Positions 54,401-63,888 of a DNA stretch of 64,000 bases are shown in pieces. The position numbers and the translations under genes were made by a program. Location: contig NC_133777.1 in assembly GCF_003597395.2 (NCBI RefSeq), positions 15,320,959-15,384,958 of the forward strand. The letters are read 5' to 3'. The notes under the pieces were generated by a model. The model searched no databases. It saw only the letters and a list, made by a program, of their open reading frames with translations, and had not been told where the DNA came from. Position 1 is the stretch's first letter. Every line of letters starts with the position of its first letter. The stretch comes from Chelonoidis abingdonii. Lineage: Eukaryota > Chordata > Testudines > Testudinidae.

Positions 54401-57400
54401 AAAGTTCGCGGGGCTTTTCCTGTTTACCTGCCGCTGCCGCATCGAGTTCAGATTTGCTTCCAGAGGCGTCAGTGGACTGAGTGGATGAACTGCATCCGGA
54501 TGAGGCCCAAAATCGTTCGTTTCCGTCACACTAACGTAATCCAGATACTTTAATATCGAATTTAGCGCTTCTCCTGACTCTGTGGTCGGGGGAGTACAGA
54601 AATCGATTTAAAGAGCCCTTTATATCGATATAAAGGGCGTTGTAGTGTGGACGGGTACAGCGTTAAATCGATTTAACGCTCTTTAAATCGATTTAAACGC
54701 GTAGTGTAGACCAGGCCTCAGACTGTGCTAATACTGTTCTGTACTTAAGCCTGTGACTGACCTTTGATCAGCCAGTCATGAAAGTACAGGAGACTTGTAC
54801 AATTTGGTGCCTGACTAAGGCTGCTACAACTGCCATTCACTTGGTTAATACCCATGGGGCTGCCAATAGACCAAAGGGGAAGGCAGTGAATTGGAAGTGG
54901 CGCTGACCCTCTATAAACCTTGAGAAATCTTCTGTGGTCACAGAAGATAGAAATGTGAAAATATGTCTCCTTTAAGTCGAAGGCAATGTACCAGTCTCTT
55001 AGGTCTTGGGAGGAAATGATGGAGGCAAGGGAGACCATGTGGAACTTCAGTTCATTAAAATATCTATTGAGATGATGCACGTCCAAGATAGGCTGCAAGC
55101 CCCCTTTGGGCTTAGGAAGTACCGGGAGTGTAACCCTTTCCCTCTCAAGTCTTGAAGAACCTCCTCCACGGCCCCATCAGTAGGAAGGATTGCATTTCCT
55201 AGACAAGGAGTTGCTCATGATAAGAGATCCTGAAAAAGGAGGCGAAGGGGAAATGGGAGAGGGGTGAGTAGAAACTGCAGGGTATAACCAGCTGTCATTT
55301 TGTTCAGGACCCAACCTTCTGATGTTATGAATGACCATGCCAGGCTGAAGAGACAGACAGTCCGAAAATAAAAGGGGAGGCGGATTTGAAACAGTGACGG
55401 GTGCAGCGCCCTCTGATGCACTTTCAAAAGGTCTGCTTGCGTCCACCAGAGTATCTTTGAGACCTTCACTGGGAGGCTGAGTTGGGCGGAAGTGGTTGGC
55501 ACCATCTATAACCTCTCTCTTTTCTTGGAGACACCAAGAACGAAGGAGACTGCTGGGGCCTAAAATCCTTTCTGGAAGCAGACAGAGCGTACAGGCCTAA
55601 GAATCATAGAGTGGCCCTTGAGTCCTTTAGTCCATGAAGAAGTCTCATGTCCGTCTCCTCTGAGAAAAGAGAGAAGCCTTTGAAGGGGATGTCCTGGATG
55701 GATTCTTGGACCTTGTGGGGTAAGCTGGAGGACTGAAGCCAGGAACAGCACCTCATGGTGACCGCAGATGCCACTGCCTGAACCACTGAGTTGGCAGCAT
55801 CCAGAGCCACCTGGAGAGAGGTGCTGGACTCTTGAGGCAGGGAATCTTTGCATTTATTCAGGGACTCCCATAGATAAAATCCTATCTCCCCAGCAACACT
55901 TGTTGGTTGGAGATACGCAGCGGGAGGCTACCAGTGGAATAAACCTTTCTTCTGAAAAAGTCCAGTCTCTCGGCATCTTTCCGTTTTGAGGCAGCACTTG
56001 ACTGGCCCTGCCTGTCCCTTTCATTTACTGCAGACACCACCAGGGACCTTGGGGGCTGCGAGTATAGGTATTCAAACCCAATTGCTGGCACTTAATACTT
56101 CTTCTCTGCCCTTTTTGAAGTGGGGGGCCAGAGAAGGAGTTTGCCACTGGGCCTTGACTGGTCCCTTCACTGCCTCGCTGACGGGCAAGGCCACCTTGGA
56201 TGGAGCTGCTAAAGCCAGGATATCAACAAGGCTGTGCAATGTCTCTGAGCTCCTCAATTTCCAAGCCAACATTTGTAGCAACCTGCTTTAGAATGTCCTG
56301 ATGGGCCCTGAAATCATTCTGTGGAAGCAGGCTACTGGGACTTGCGCCAGCCTCATCTGGGACTTGCACCAGTGGAAGGGCTTCTTCCTCTTCGTCTGCC
56401 TCGACTATGCCAATGGAGGCAACAGGGTCAGAACCGGAGTCGAGCAGGAAGGAGCAGTAGCCCATCCTTCAGAGACCATTGAGTAGGAGCAGTGGTAGGA
56501 AGGATCTGGTACAGAGAGGCCGGGGAGGGCCCCCAAGGGTACCATTAGGGCCACTGCTTCGGCCAGTAACTCACAGGCCAGGTGCCTGCCAGAGGACTGG
56601 TACTGAAGCTTGGTGGAGCATAGGCTGGGTATCGATGGTGGGCTTTTGGCAGTACATAAGGTTCCCTTTCGGACTCCGAGGATTCTTCTCTCAGCAACCA
56701 CGGGGGAGCGGTACCCGCTTCCACCTCCACACAGTGACAGGGCTTCAGGGACTGGTGGTGTCCTGGAGATCGGGATGCTGTATCCTGACACACACTGTTC
56801 CCTCCTGCTTCTGGACGCCGGAGCTGGTACGTGTCCCATTGGCATTGGTGGAACCAAGAAAGAGATAGAAGGTCCCTAGCTACCTGAAAAGCCTCTGGAG
56901 TCAACGGTACTGTCAGTCCGCAGGCACTGTAGTGGCCTCCTGGTCTCAGCGGAGAGCCCTGTATAGGCTTAATGCTCTCAGAGGAGTTGACGGTGCCGAC
57001 ATGGGTCCAGGGGCAGAAGAGTGGCCAGGCCTGGGTCTCACTCAACTGCCTTCTCCTTGCTTCTCTCTCTACTGCTCTCTCGGTCCACTGCTTCTTATGC
57101 TTCTTCCTCAGCACCAGAGATGGAGAACAGTGCCGGGAAGAACTCATTGCCGTGGGAGAACTTCGCACTGACACCAAAGTACTCAGCACCGAAACGGAGA
57201 AGCTCGGCTCTGAGACAGGTCTGAGAGCAGCTTCCATGGGGATAGCCTTCAGTCTGATGTGCCTGTCTTTTTTGGTGCCGGGTCTGAAGTCCCAACAGAC
57301 TTGGCTCTTGTCCTTCATGTGAGTTTCACCCAGGCACTTTAAGCACCTGGAGTGCAAGTCACTCTCAGGCATAGGCTTACCACGGGAGGCACAAGGCTTG

Positions 57401-60400
57401 AAGCCTTGGGATCCGGGGCATGCCCGGCCACTGGGGCAAAGAAGTCCCTCACGATAGGAAATAACTAACTCCACACACATACACACACACAAACGTACCT
57501 GAAATATAGACACTACACTATGATAATTATGAATGTAGAAAAACGTTCAAAAACCGCTAGGAAGAAGCCTTTCCAAAGCAAGAAGGGTCATACCAGCAAC
57601 CGTCATGGGCAGTAAGAAGGAACTGGGTGGGTACAGGGCCGACAGCGCCTCTTATACCAGCGCACAAGTATGTGGCTCCTGAGGGAGCCAGAGTCGACCC
57701 AACGGATACCACTAAGGGAAAAATCTCTGTCAACAGTGCAAGCGGCACACCCACACCGAGGGTGGAATGGACATAAGCAAGTACTCGAAGAACAACAAAA
57801 CATTACTATCCTTTCTTTAGCAACAGCACACTAGAGGGGGAAAAAGTCGGGTTTCCCTCCCCCCATCCCCTTCTCCTATAGGGCAGAACCATCAACATTA
57901 AATCAACAGCAATCAGTAAGGCCTGCTCCCTAAATACAGACCTAAAAAGGAATAATAAAATACCACTTAACGCATACAGTATCCTTAGTCCATTCTGAGA
58001 AATCACTACACTGAATGCTTCTTTTCCAGGGTCGCTTTAAAAACATAATAGGTATTGAATTTCATTTCCCCCATATGTCCCTTAAACTTCTAAACAAAAC
58101 CAAAGTTAGAATGAGTTTAAGTAGGCAATATGGTATGCAATTTTTGAAATGCAAACAGAAATTTAATACAAGAACAATTTGGGTCCACATGCAATTTAAT
58201 TTCAACACCAAACCTGGCAGTAGTGCAGTCTATATCTAGGACTTTGGGAGAGGAGGAAGAGGGAAAATCAAGGTGTGGTGTTAGCTCCTACCTCACCAGT
58301 AATAGTAACTGACAACAGTTTTAGCCTGGTTCAAGGGACACAATAGAATTCACATCACGTTTGCATAGCTGAACTGACAATACTGCTAAGAGAAGTAAAA
58401 AATTGATTACATTAATAAAGTTAGATGTACGTAGCAAGCAGAAATGTTGCATAAAAATTAGCTTTTTTAATATCCATATTTCTGACTTCGTGCTGGATAT
58501 TTTCCATGGTTTTCTGGCCAAATATTAGCCACATATCATTGCAGTCATATTTTCAGTTCTTCTAATGTTTTAATTGCCACTCTATAGATTAACACTAATT
58601 TCTGAGTCGTAATTTGACATTTAATGTTGGTTACTATATTAGTCAGCAGTTAACTGTTCAGAATTCAAGAAGATGGAAACTGAGTTGTGTAGACACAGTA
58701 TACTCACACAGCTGAAACCAATGAAATTTTAGGATTAGTTAGGAAGAGACAAACAGCGCAGCTTGATTTTTTCAGATCCTACATGAAGACTGCAGTGTTG
58801 GCAGCTTTGGGATGAGAAGAAGTGGGAAATAATCTTTTGCATTGTAAACTGAGCTTGTTTGCTACGACCCTGCAAACACCAATTCATGAAAATAATCACA
58901 GTGACTTCAGTGGCACAACTGATGTGAACAAGGACTAGTTGCATGACTAAGGGTTTGAGGATCAGGCCCTGAGAGGAAAAAATATTATTTCAAGATCAGA
59001 TGCCAGAGTGAAAAAGAGAAGAAACATGGATTACTTTACACAAACTCTAGTATAATTATGGAGATTAAGTTAATAATGCACAGTGGAGGTATAGCGATCT
59101 ATTAAAAAAAAAAAAAAGACATTTTCATTACTTTTAGTTGAAATATTCAAAATGATGTTTGGAATGTTTCTCAGAGGTCTAGTTCTCGTATTTATGCAAA
59201 AAGTTGAAATTCCTACATACTGTGCACCACGTTACAGTATAAACTTTCATTATGCCTACTTAATTCTAAGGGCCTACAGCGAACGGCAAGCTAAGACTCC
59301 AATCCTGTAAACAGATTCCATGTGGGCTTAAGGGTGTTATGGCAGAAGATCAGTTTACAAGAGTAAGACTGAAGTGACTAGGTTATTAAATCTCTAACTG
59401 GCATCTGATTTTGATAAAAAATATGGGCAAGAGTTATGTCTGTAGTCTTTTAAATGAAGAAAGAAATTCATTTACAGGTTTTACCAGTGATACAATTTTG
59501 CAGCTGAATTTTTTTTTAAACTAATATTTTCTGCACTGTATTACAACTGGAGTAATCTGCATATTTATTGTGCTGTACATGATAAAAACTAAGCTGCATT
59601 ATCCCCTTTAGGTGCCTATTTAATACCCATTAACGTTAATAGGATATGTATGTGCAGGGAAGAAGACAACACTAAATACAAACAGCTGACTATCATTAGT
59701 CTAGGCACCAACCTTTTGAATGATGAGCAAATTTTCTCATCATCTAGTTACTATATGATGAAGCATTCTTTGTCTGGGCAGACCATTAAGAACTACTACA
59801 AGATCGTTGAAATACGATTCTGAAATCTTCCAGAAGTTTATGACATTAAATCTTGCACAATAACCAAACCTAGAAAAACTTTTATTTTTCCGAGTAATTA
59901 ATTGTGTAAGCAATGTGAGATATTTTCATAATTCATTCATTTAAAAAAAAAGCTTCTTACAGCACAGTGCTTTTACTGTTCAATATAACTTTTATATTCC
60001 TCAGGGTAGAACGTAGCTCATGCAGCCAGTGAAGGTAAGAGAGACACTGATAAAAAGCGTAACTCTCCACTAGAGCAGTCAAGTGATTAAAAAATTAAAT
60101 CACGATTAATCATACAGTTAAACAATAATAGAATACTATTTAAATATTTTTCAATATTTTCTATAATTTCAAATATATTGATTTCAATTACAACACGGAA
60201 TACAAAGTGTACAGTGATCACTTCATATTTATTTTTATTACAAATATTTGCACTGTAGATAACAAAAGAAATAGTATTTTTCAACTCACCTCATACAAGT
60301 ACTGTAGTGCAATTTCTTTATCATGAAAGTTGAACTAACAAATGTAGAATTATGTACAAAAAAAACCTGCATTCAAACATAAAACAATATAAAACTTTAG

Positions 60401-61881
60401 AGCCTACAAGTCCACTCAGTCCCACTTCTTGTTCAGCCAATCACTCAGACAAATAAATTTGGTTACAATTTGCAGGAGAAAATGTTGCCAGCTTTTTGTT
60501 TACAATGTCACCTGAAAGTGAGAACAGGTGTTCAAATGGCATTGTTACAGTTGGCGTCGCAAGATATTTACATGCCAGATGCACTAAAGATTCATTTGTC
60601 CTTGCATGCTTCAACCACCATTCCAAAGGACATAAGTCGATGCTGATGACAGATTCTGTTCGATAATGATCCAAAGCAGGGTGGACCGTTGCATGTTCAT
60701 TTTAATCATCTGAGTCAGATGCCACCAGCAGAAGGTTAATTTTCTTTTTTGGTGGTTCGGGTTCTGTAGTTTTCACATCAGTTGTTACTCTTTAAGACTT
60801 CTGAAAACATGCTCTATACCTCATCCCTCTCAGATTTTGGATGGTGCTTCAGATTCTTAAACGTTGGGTCGAATGCTGTAGCTATTATTAGAAATCTTAC
60901 ATTGGTACCTTCTTTGCATTTTGTCAAACCTGCTGTGAAAGTGTTCTTAAAACAAACATGTGCTGGGTCATCATCCGAGACTGCTATAACATGAAATATA
61001 TGGCAGAATGTGGGTAAAACAGAGCAGGAGACATAAAATTCTCCCCCAAGGAGTTCAGCCACAAATGTAATTAATGAATTATTTTTTTAAAGAGCATCAT
61101 CAGCATAGAAGCATGTCCTCTGAAATGGTGGCGAAAACATGAAGGGCATATAAATGTTTAGCATAGCTGGCATGTAAATACATTGCAACGCAGGCTACAA
61201 AGGTGCCATGCAAACACCTGTTCTCACCTGCAGGTGATGTAAATAAGAAGCAGGCAGCAGTATCTCCCGTAAATGTAAACAAACTTGTTTGTCTTATCGA
61301 TTGGCTGAAGAAGAAGTAGGACTGAGTGGACTTGTAGGCTTTAAAGTTTTATATCATTTTGTTTTTGAGTGCAGTTATATAACATCAATCATCTACATTT
61401 GTAAGTTACACTTTCACGATAAAGAGCTTGCACTACAGTACTTGTATGAGGTGAATTGAAAGATACTATTTCTTTTATCATTTTTACAATGAAAATATTT
61501 GTAATAAAAAATAATGATATTAAGTCAGCACTGTACATTTTGTACTCAGTGTTGCAACAGAAATCCATATATTTGAAAAATGTAGAAAAACATCTAAAAT
61601 ATTTAATAAATTTCAATTGGTATTCTACTGTTTAACAGTGTGATTAATCTTGATTAATTTTTTTAGTTCATGTAAGTTAACTGCAATTAACCAACGGTCC
61701 TACTCTTCACGTATTTAAACATACTGTATAACAAAAGAAGAGAGAAATTTGTTTTCGTTTACCTCTCACCAAGGTAATCTCCAATTACAGTTTTATTTAG
61801 TCCTTCCCCTTTATAGAGGAACTGTGCAATGTCTTCTGGAGTGTTCTGCAGCAGGTCATTTTCTAAAAGAAACTGGATCCC
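33346..61881 (-). CDS. CYTH3: CYTH3, cytohesin-3 / GRP1 ARF guanine-nucleotide exchange factor (3' part, nine exons)
   Basis: Cytohesin-3 exchanges GDP for GTP on ARF1/ARF6 at the plasma membrane and is recruited by phosphoinositides through its PH domain (family knowledge). Exons on the - strand, in transcript order, are 61763-61881, 49269-49349, 46025-46137, 44859-45007, 43963-44074, 35454-35530, 34177-34248, 33888-34042 and 33346-33418. All splice phases match. They encode 316 residues, from [13 protein letters not shown] in the Sec7 domain to the C-terminal RKRRIANKK, which is what remains of a 399-residue cytohesin after its first 83. The N-terminal coiled coil and early Sec7 exons lie right of the window. 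Synteny with USP42 favours CYTH3 over CYTH1 or CYTH2. Confidence 0.96.
33888..34042 (-). CDS. CYTH3: CYTH3 exon: PH domain C-terminal half
   Basis: The exon is 155 nt after acceptor ttatctttag, with donor gtgagt. It reads [20 protein letters not shown], then [20 protein letters not shown] and [12 protein letters not shown]. It includes the Asn-His of the phosphoinositide pocket and the terminal PH helix. Confidence 0.97.
34177..34248 (-). CDS. CYTH3: CYTH3 exon: PH domain middle
   Basis: The exon is 72 nt (24 codons, phase 0) between acceptor tcttttag and donor gtaaga. It reads [20 protein letters not shown] then PRKP and is conserved in all cytohesins. Confidence 0.97.
34296..35410. mobile_element. 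1.1-kb TIR element in a CYTH3 PH-domain intron
   Basis: The perfect inverted ends ctcctgggggaattctg / cagaattcccccaggag are flanked by TA on both sides (34294-34295 and 35411-35412). A diverged copy of the TA-type MITE is inserted at 34344-34499. The right third is C-rich and gives spurious frames. It lies between two PH-domain exons. Confidence 0.85.
34344..34499. mobile_element. TA-type MITE nested in the 34296-35410 element
   Basis: 'acacctctgccttgataaaa' at the left and 'gttatagcagggtagcaggt' at the right match the ends of the copy at 9438-9622. A 14-base G-run sits inside near 34380. Confidence 0.65.
35454..35530 (-). CDS. CYTH3: CYTH3 exon: PH domain phosphoinositide-binding strands
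   Basis: The exon is 77 nt after acceptor atttatag, with donor gtaagt. It reads [20 protein letters not shown] then FEYTT. The Lys/Arg residues of the VKTWKRRWF loop contact inositol phosphates. A 1.1-kb transposon ends only 42 bp from its donor side. Confidence 0.97.
35984..36069. mobile_element. Very short MITE remnant
   Basis: Left 'accagattctgccctcactt' and right 'actaagggcagaatttgacc' are inverted repeats enclosing only about 45 bp. It is probably an internally deleted TIR element. Confidence 0.55.
36070..40813. other. CYTH3 intron, mostly unique
   Basis: It contains a short CA tract (36759-36770) and a long T run (38328-38346), and otherwise no repeat I can name and no coding exon on either strand. 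Confidence 0.5.
40814..40982. repeat. 169-bp near-perfect palindrome (84-bp arms, 1-nt centre)
   Basis: The sequence is symmetric about base 40898. The left arm starts gaatcctgtggcacc and the right arm ends ggtgccacaggattc. I see a single mismatch (acatt on the left, versus a right arm whose complement reads acgtt). Each arm belongs to a dispersed repeat containing 'gtgggtgaatacccacttcg'. A single-stranded copy or transcript would fold into a long hairpin. Confidence 0.9.
41034..43382. other. CYTH3 intron between palindrome and microexon
   Basis: GC-richer stretches at about 41.5-41.9 and 42.2-42.5 kb give small frames without recognisable protein content. No TIR element with clear ends is seen. 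Confidence 0.4.
43383..43385 (-). CDS. CYTH3: Candidate 3-nt microexon (GAG) for the triglycine PH variant
   Basis: On the - strand, tctgcattag|GAG|gtacgt gives a 3-nt exon with a pyrimidine-rich upstream tract and a near-consensus donor, 578 bp after the preceding exon. Inserted between G| and |GGGGA of the flanking exons, it changes Leu-Gly-Gly-Arg to Leu-Gly-Gly-Gly-Arg without shifting frame. Cytohesins are known to have di- and triglycine forms that differ in PIP3 selectivity. Placement here is by pattern only. Confidence 0.6.
43963..44074 (-). CDS. CYTH3: CYTH3 exon: Sec7-PH linker and start of PH domain
   Basis: The exon is 112 nt after acceptor ttttcttccag, with donor gttagt. It reads [20 protein letters not shown] then [17 protein letters not shown], the autoinhibitory linker and first PH strand. 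It ends after the first base of a Gly codon (phase 1), at the known diglycine/triglycine variable position. Confidence 0.97.
44859..45007 (-). CDS. CYTH3: CYTH3 exon: Sec7 ARF-binding groove
   Basis: The exon is 149 nt after acceptor ttatttcag, with donor gtaagt. It contains [20 protein letters not shown] then [20 protein letters not shown] and DLPEELLR, the hydrophobic groove of Sec7 that docks on ARF switch 2. The sequence is almost unchanged from other vertebrates. Confidence 0.97.
46025..46137 (-). CDS. CYTH3: CYTH3 exon: Sec7 catalytic glutamic finger
   Basis: The exon is 113 nt and reads [20 protein letters not shown] then [17 protein letters not shown]. The Glu in LPGEAQK is the glutamic finger that displaces Mg/beta-phosphate from ARF. 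The donor is gttagt, a less common but valid GT site. Confidence 0.97.
46138..47886. other. CYTH3 intron, no feature seen
   Basis: AT-rich unique-looking DNA. Open frames up to 110 codons (around 46.5-46.9 kb, - strand) have no recognisable domain. Confidence 0.45.
47887..48099. mobile_element. hAT-like MITE with perfect 8-bp target duplication
   Basis: The ends cagggccagctccagg / cctggagccagccctg are inverted repeats. The target site ctgacaat is duplicated exactly at 47879-47886 and 48100-48107, indicating a fairly recent insertion. Confidence 0.93.
49190..49210 (+). repeat. ATC/CAT trinucleotide microsatellite
   Basis: About six tandem 'atc' units lie 59 bp from the CYTH3 exon at 49269, on its intronic donor side. 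Confidence 0.8.
49269..49349 (-). CDS. CYTH3: CYTH3 exon: Sec7 helix segment
   Basis: The exon is 81 nt, with acceptor ttttctcag and donor gtgagt. It reads [20 protein letters not shown] then NLVQALR. Phases join the 61763 exon upstream and the 46025 exon downstream across a 12.4-kb intron filled with transposons. Confidence 0.96.
49869..50163. mobile_element. C-rich MITE between 10-bp direct repeats
   Basis: 'ggttactaac' occurs exactly at 49859-49868 and 50164-50173, bracketing a C-rich segment that starts 'acaggcaccag' and ends 'gaattcagcacctat'. It sits immediately outside the DIRS left end. Confidence 0.75.
50470..51680 (-). pseudogene. DIRS tyrosine-recombinase remnant, core deleted
   Basis: Core-binding-type text ([20 protein letters not shown], then [13 protein letters not shown] and [13 protein letters not shown]) runs to about 51100. 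Beyond the nested MITE, the 50470-50716 part resembles the end of the recombinase. The segment that should carry the catalytic Arg and His boxes is missing. Confidence 0.6.
50717..51006. mobile_element. 290-bp MITE nested in the DIRS recombinase remnant
   Basis: It begins cagggccggcactt and ends ggtgccgctcctg, with an exact 8-bp target duplication acgaaact at 50709-50716 and 51007-51014. The GC-rich body contains internal inverted segments and gives open frames up to 183 codons on the - strand that are artefacts. Confidence 0.9.
51715..52615 (-). pseudogene. DIRS RNase H and downstream remnant
   Basis: Frames contain [20 protein letters not shown] and [11 protein letters not shown], the expected Glu and Asp segments of the DIRS RNase H domain, then [17 protein letters not shown]. 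Several stops and frame changes separate the pieces. Confidence 0.7.
52623..54717. mobile_element. Harbinger-like non-autonomous element, 2.1 kb, nested in DIRS
   Basis: The ends ggccacgtctacactacg / cgtagtgtagaccaggcc are inverted repeats (16 of 18 match), with flanking tta / tca consistent with a 3-bp target duplication. Sub-terminal AT-rich repeats of 'atcgatttaa' occur at the right. No transposase is seen; frames inside (up to 163 codons) carry no domain I recognise. It splits the DIRS RT from its RNase H. Confidence 0.8.
54745..55140 (-). pseudogene. DIRS reverse transcriptase remnant
   Basis: The - strand encodes [20 protein letters not shown], then [11 protein letters not shown] (motif A) and YFHDWLIKG where YLDD-type motif C is expected. 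One catalytic Asp is replaced by His, so it is inactive. The C-terminal half was displaced by the Harbinger-like insertion at 52623-54717. Confidence 0.8.
55560..57513 (-). pseudogene. DIRS gag-like remnant
   Basis: The first part is an open 322-codon frame (56545-57513) with a Cys-rich motif ([17 protein letters not shown]), then Ser/Arg-rich text and REARRRQLS. Downstream frames continue in shifted registers (for example [16 protein letters not shown] near 56360). It is broken by frameshifts and is not a host gene. Confidence 0.7.
57798..60070. other. CYTH3 intron between DIRS and hAT copy 2
   Basis: AT-rich, mostly unique. A possible repeat end ('gaggatcaggccctgagagg' near 58958) is too short to assign. 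No exon is seen. Confidence 0.45.
60071..61702 (-). mobile_element. hAT element with long inverted ends (copy 2), transposase remnant on - strand
   Basis: This is the same family as 29690-31409, in opposite orientation. The target duplication is ctctccac (60063-60070) / ctcttcac (61703-61710), one mismatch. The - strand carries [13 protein letters not shown] and [14 protein letters not shown] pieces (60814-61062) and a hAT C-terminal dimerisation segment ([20 protein letters not shown], about 60441-60560). It is frameshifted and inactive, and ends only 61 bp from the CYTH3 exon at 61763. Confidence 0.8.
61763..61881 (-). CDS. CYTH3: CYTH3 exon: early Sec7 domain
   Basis: The exon is 119 nt after acceptor ttttcctag, with donor gtaaac. 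It reads [20 protein letters not shown] and continues [20 protein letters not shown], the conserved early Sec7 helices. It starts in phase 0 and ends in phase 2. Confidence 0.96.
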
Positions 61882-63186
61882 CTAGGAAAAGAAATTTAAG
61901 AGGAAGAAGAATTATGTTTCCTTTCACATACATTTATTTGAACACTGTCCAGGATATTTTGGGATGAATACACAGAGAGATACATATCCATGCCATTTGC
62001 CACATAAAAAAAAATCTGTAGATTAAATTAGAGAAATCATTTCTCTTTCAGGTAACGAAACTAGATGTCTATTCAGTCAGATAGGTAATTTCTAGAATTA
62101 ATTTACCGATCAGAAGAAGGAATTCCTAAGGTTGGAGACAGCAGGTGGCAACTTAAATTCCTTAAAATATAGAAAGATATTTAATTGAGTAACTATTCCA
62201 TATTGGCCATGGGAAGCAAACTGAAAGGGGACTTAGCATTTAACAACATTCATGTCAGTCCATGTTACTGCATTAATATCGGGCAGAGGGCATAATCTGT
62301 GAGATCACATAAAGAGAGATACAGAGATAACACAATTTACTTATCATCATACTACAAGATAAAGCATCTGTTATAATTTGCAATACCATGAGTGAATGCA
62401 TCAAGTCATTAGTTGCAGTAGAAATTATGATTTGAGATAATTCCATTTTGAGAATTTATGGGAAAATTTGGCATTAGGATGGTAATTAATTTCTGTCCCT
62501 GCTTGAACTAAACTATTGAAAGAGAGGATCCCATCATGGTGCTTGATCCAAAGCCCAATGAAGTCAATGAGTCTTTCCATTTCATTTAATGAGCTTTCAA
62601 TCAAGCTCATTCAGAGATGGACTGAGGAAACAAGAGAGAGTAACCCTATAGAGAGTCAAGAGACAGGAAGGTCTTGGCTTGTCGATTCTCAGAGGCATTT
62701 TTAGCCTTTGTACTTCCTAAACATTCTCATGAGATACAGACTGCTTAATATACAGTTTCTAGGGAAATCCAGAAGGCTTTCTGCAAAGAAATGAGGAAAG
62801 GACATTTTCAAAAACTGCATTAACATCATAGAAGTCTTAAGGAATAAAAGGGGTGCTGTGTTAGCTCTTAAAAGGATACTCAAGTCCCAGACAGATATTT
62901 CTGCAAGACAATATTTCTCTAATAAAATGTCTTAATTTTTCCATTGCTTTTGCAAAATTTATAACAAAATGTTGGGAGCAAGTAGGAATGGCAGCTCAAT
63001 GCAACTGTGAGGTCCTGAATTCTATCCGTATGTGGAAGAGTTCACTAAATTATTAAAATCTTTGCCAACATGTCCTGAGATTCAATTAGTTAGTTTTAGA
63101 GATAAAAGCAAAAAACTTTTCCATTTCTGTAAATGGATATTTTTTACTGTTGTTCTCCTCCAGACTTGGAGGACATCCATCATCGG
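61882..63186. other. CYTH3 intron, no feature seen
   Basis: AT-rich sequence without a convincing exon or repeat. The next upstream CYTH3 exon must lie beyond the window. Confidence 0.45.
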
Positions 63187-63479
63187 GCTAGTCTACACTA
63201 CGGGGGAAAATCGATCTTAGATACGCAACTTCAGCTATGTGAATAACGTAGCTGAAGTCGAAGTATCTAAGATCGAATTACTCACCATCCTCACGGTGCG
63301 GGATCGATGTCCGCGGCTCCCCCTGTCGATTCCGCAACTCTGTTCAGATTGGTGGCGTTCCGGAATTGATATAGGCGCGTTCAGGGATCGATACATCGTG
63401 TCTAGATGAGACGCAACATATCGATCCCCGAGCAATCGATCGCTACCCGCCGATAAGGCGGATAGTGAAGACATAGCCA
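63187..63479. mobile_element. MITE of the 'gtctacact' end family with internal inverted repeats
   Basis: The left gggctagtctacactac and right atagtgaagacatagcc are inverted ends. The interior holds nested inverted pairs, including 'gatcttagatacgcaacttc' opposite 'gaagtatctaagatc', and several 'atcgat' sites. Its CpG density is much higher than the surroundings. Confidence 0.8.
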
Positions 63480-63888
63480 TCCTTGAAAAGGTGGGAAGAG
63501 AGAGGAAGAAAAAATACTGTACTACTTCTAATTTTACCTTCCACTGTCTAAGCCATTAGTGAAAACATGAAAATATTCTTGTAGTTGGTTGATTTAGTTT
63601 GTTTTTGCAACAGTACCCTTATCTGCCTGGTAAGAAGGATTAGTTTGCTGACAGCAATCTACTTTAGGAGGGCAAACCTACTGCCATTCAGTCTTGAAGC
63701 TTTTTTTTAAAGCGAGGAAGACCATTCACTCTCTTGAAGTTTTGTCATTGGAAAAACTACTTTCATTGTCGTGACAGAACACTGATGTTTATGACTCTCT
63801 TTTCAAATCACAGAGAAAAAGACACATGATTTCATTGCAAAGAAAATATTTCAGTTTTATCTTGTAGTAGCAGTAGCTGTGCCTTCTC

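Larger units (their letters stand above)
50186..57797 (-). mobile_element. DIRS-type retrotransposon, decayed, about 7.6 kb with nested insertions
   Basis: The termini are inverted repeats of about 200 bp: 'ttgttcttcgagatgtattg' reads inward at the left, and at the right the complement 'tactcgaagaacaac' ends the element. An extra inverted copy of the terminus at 50416-50442 fits the internal complementary region of DIRS elements. On the - strand come gag-like, reverse transcriptase, RNase H and tyrosine-recombinase remnants, in DIRS order, all with stops or frameshifts. It lies in the 12.4-kb CYTH3 intron, in the same orientation as the gene. Confidence 0.85.

Noticed and set aside
56545..57513. 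322-codon - strand frame as a possible host gene
   Set aside because: Inside the inverted termini of a DIRS element, upstream of its RT, with a gag-like Cys motif and broken downstream frames.
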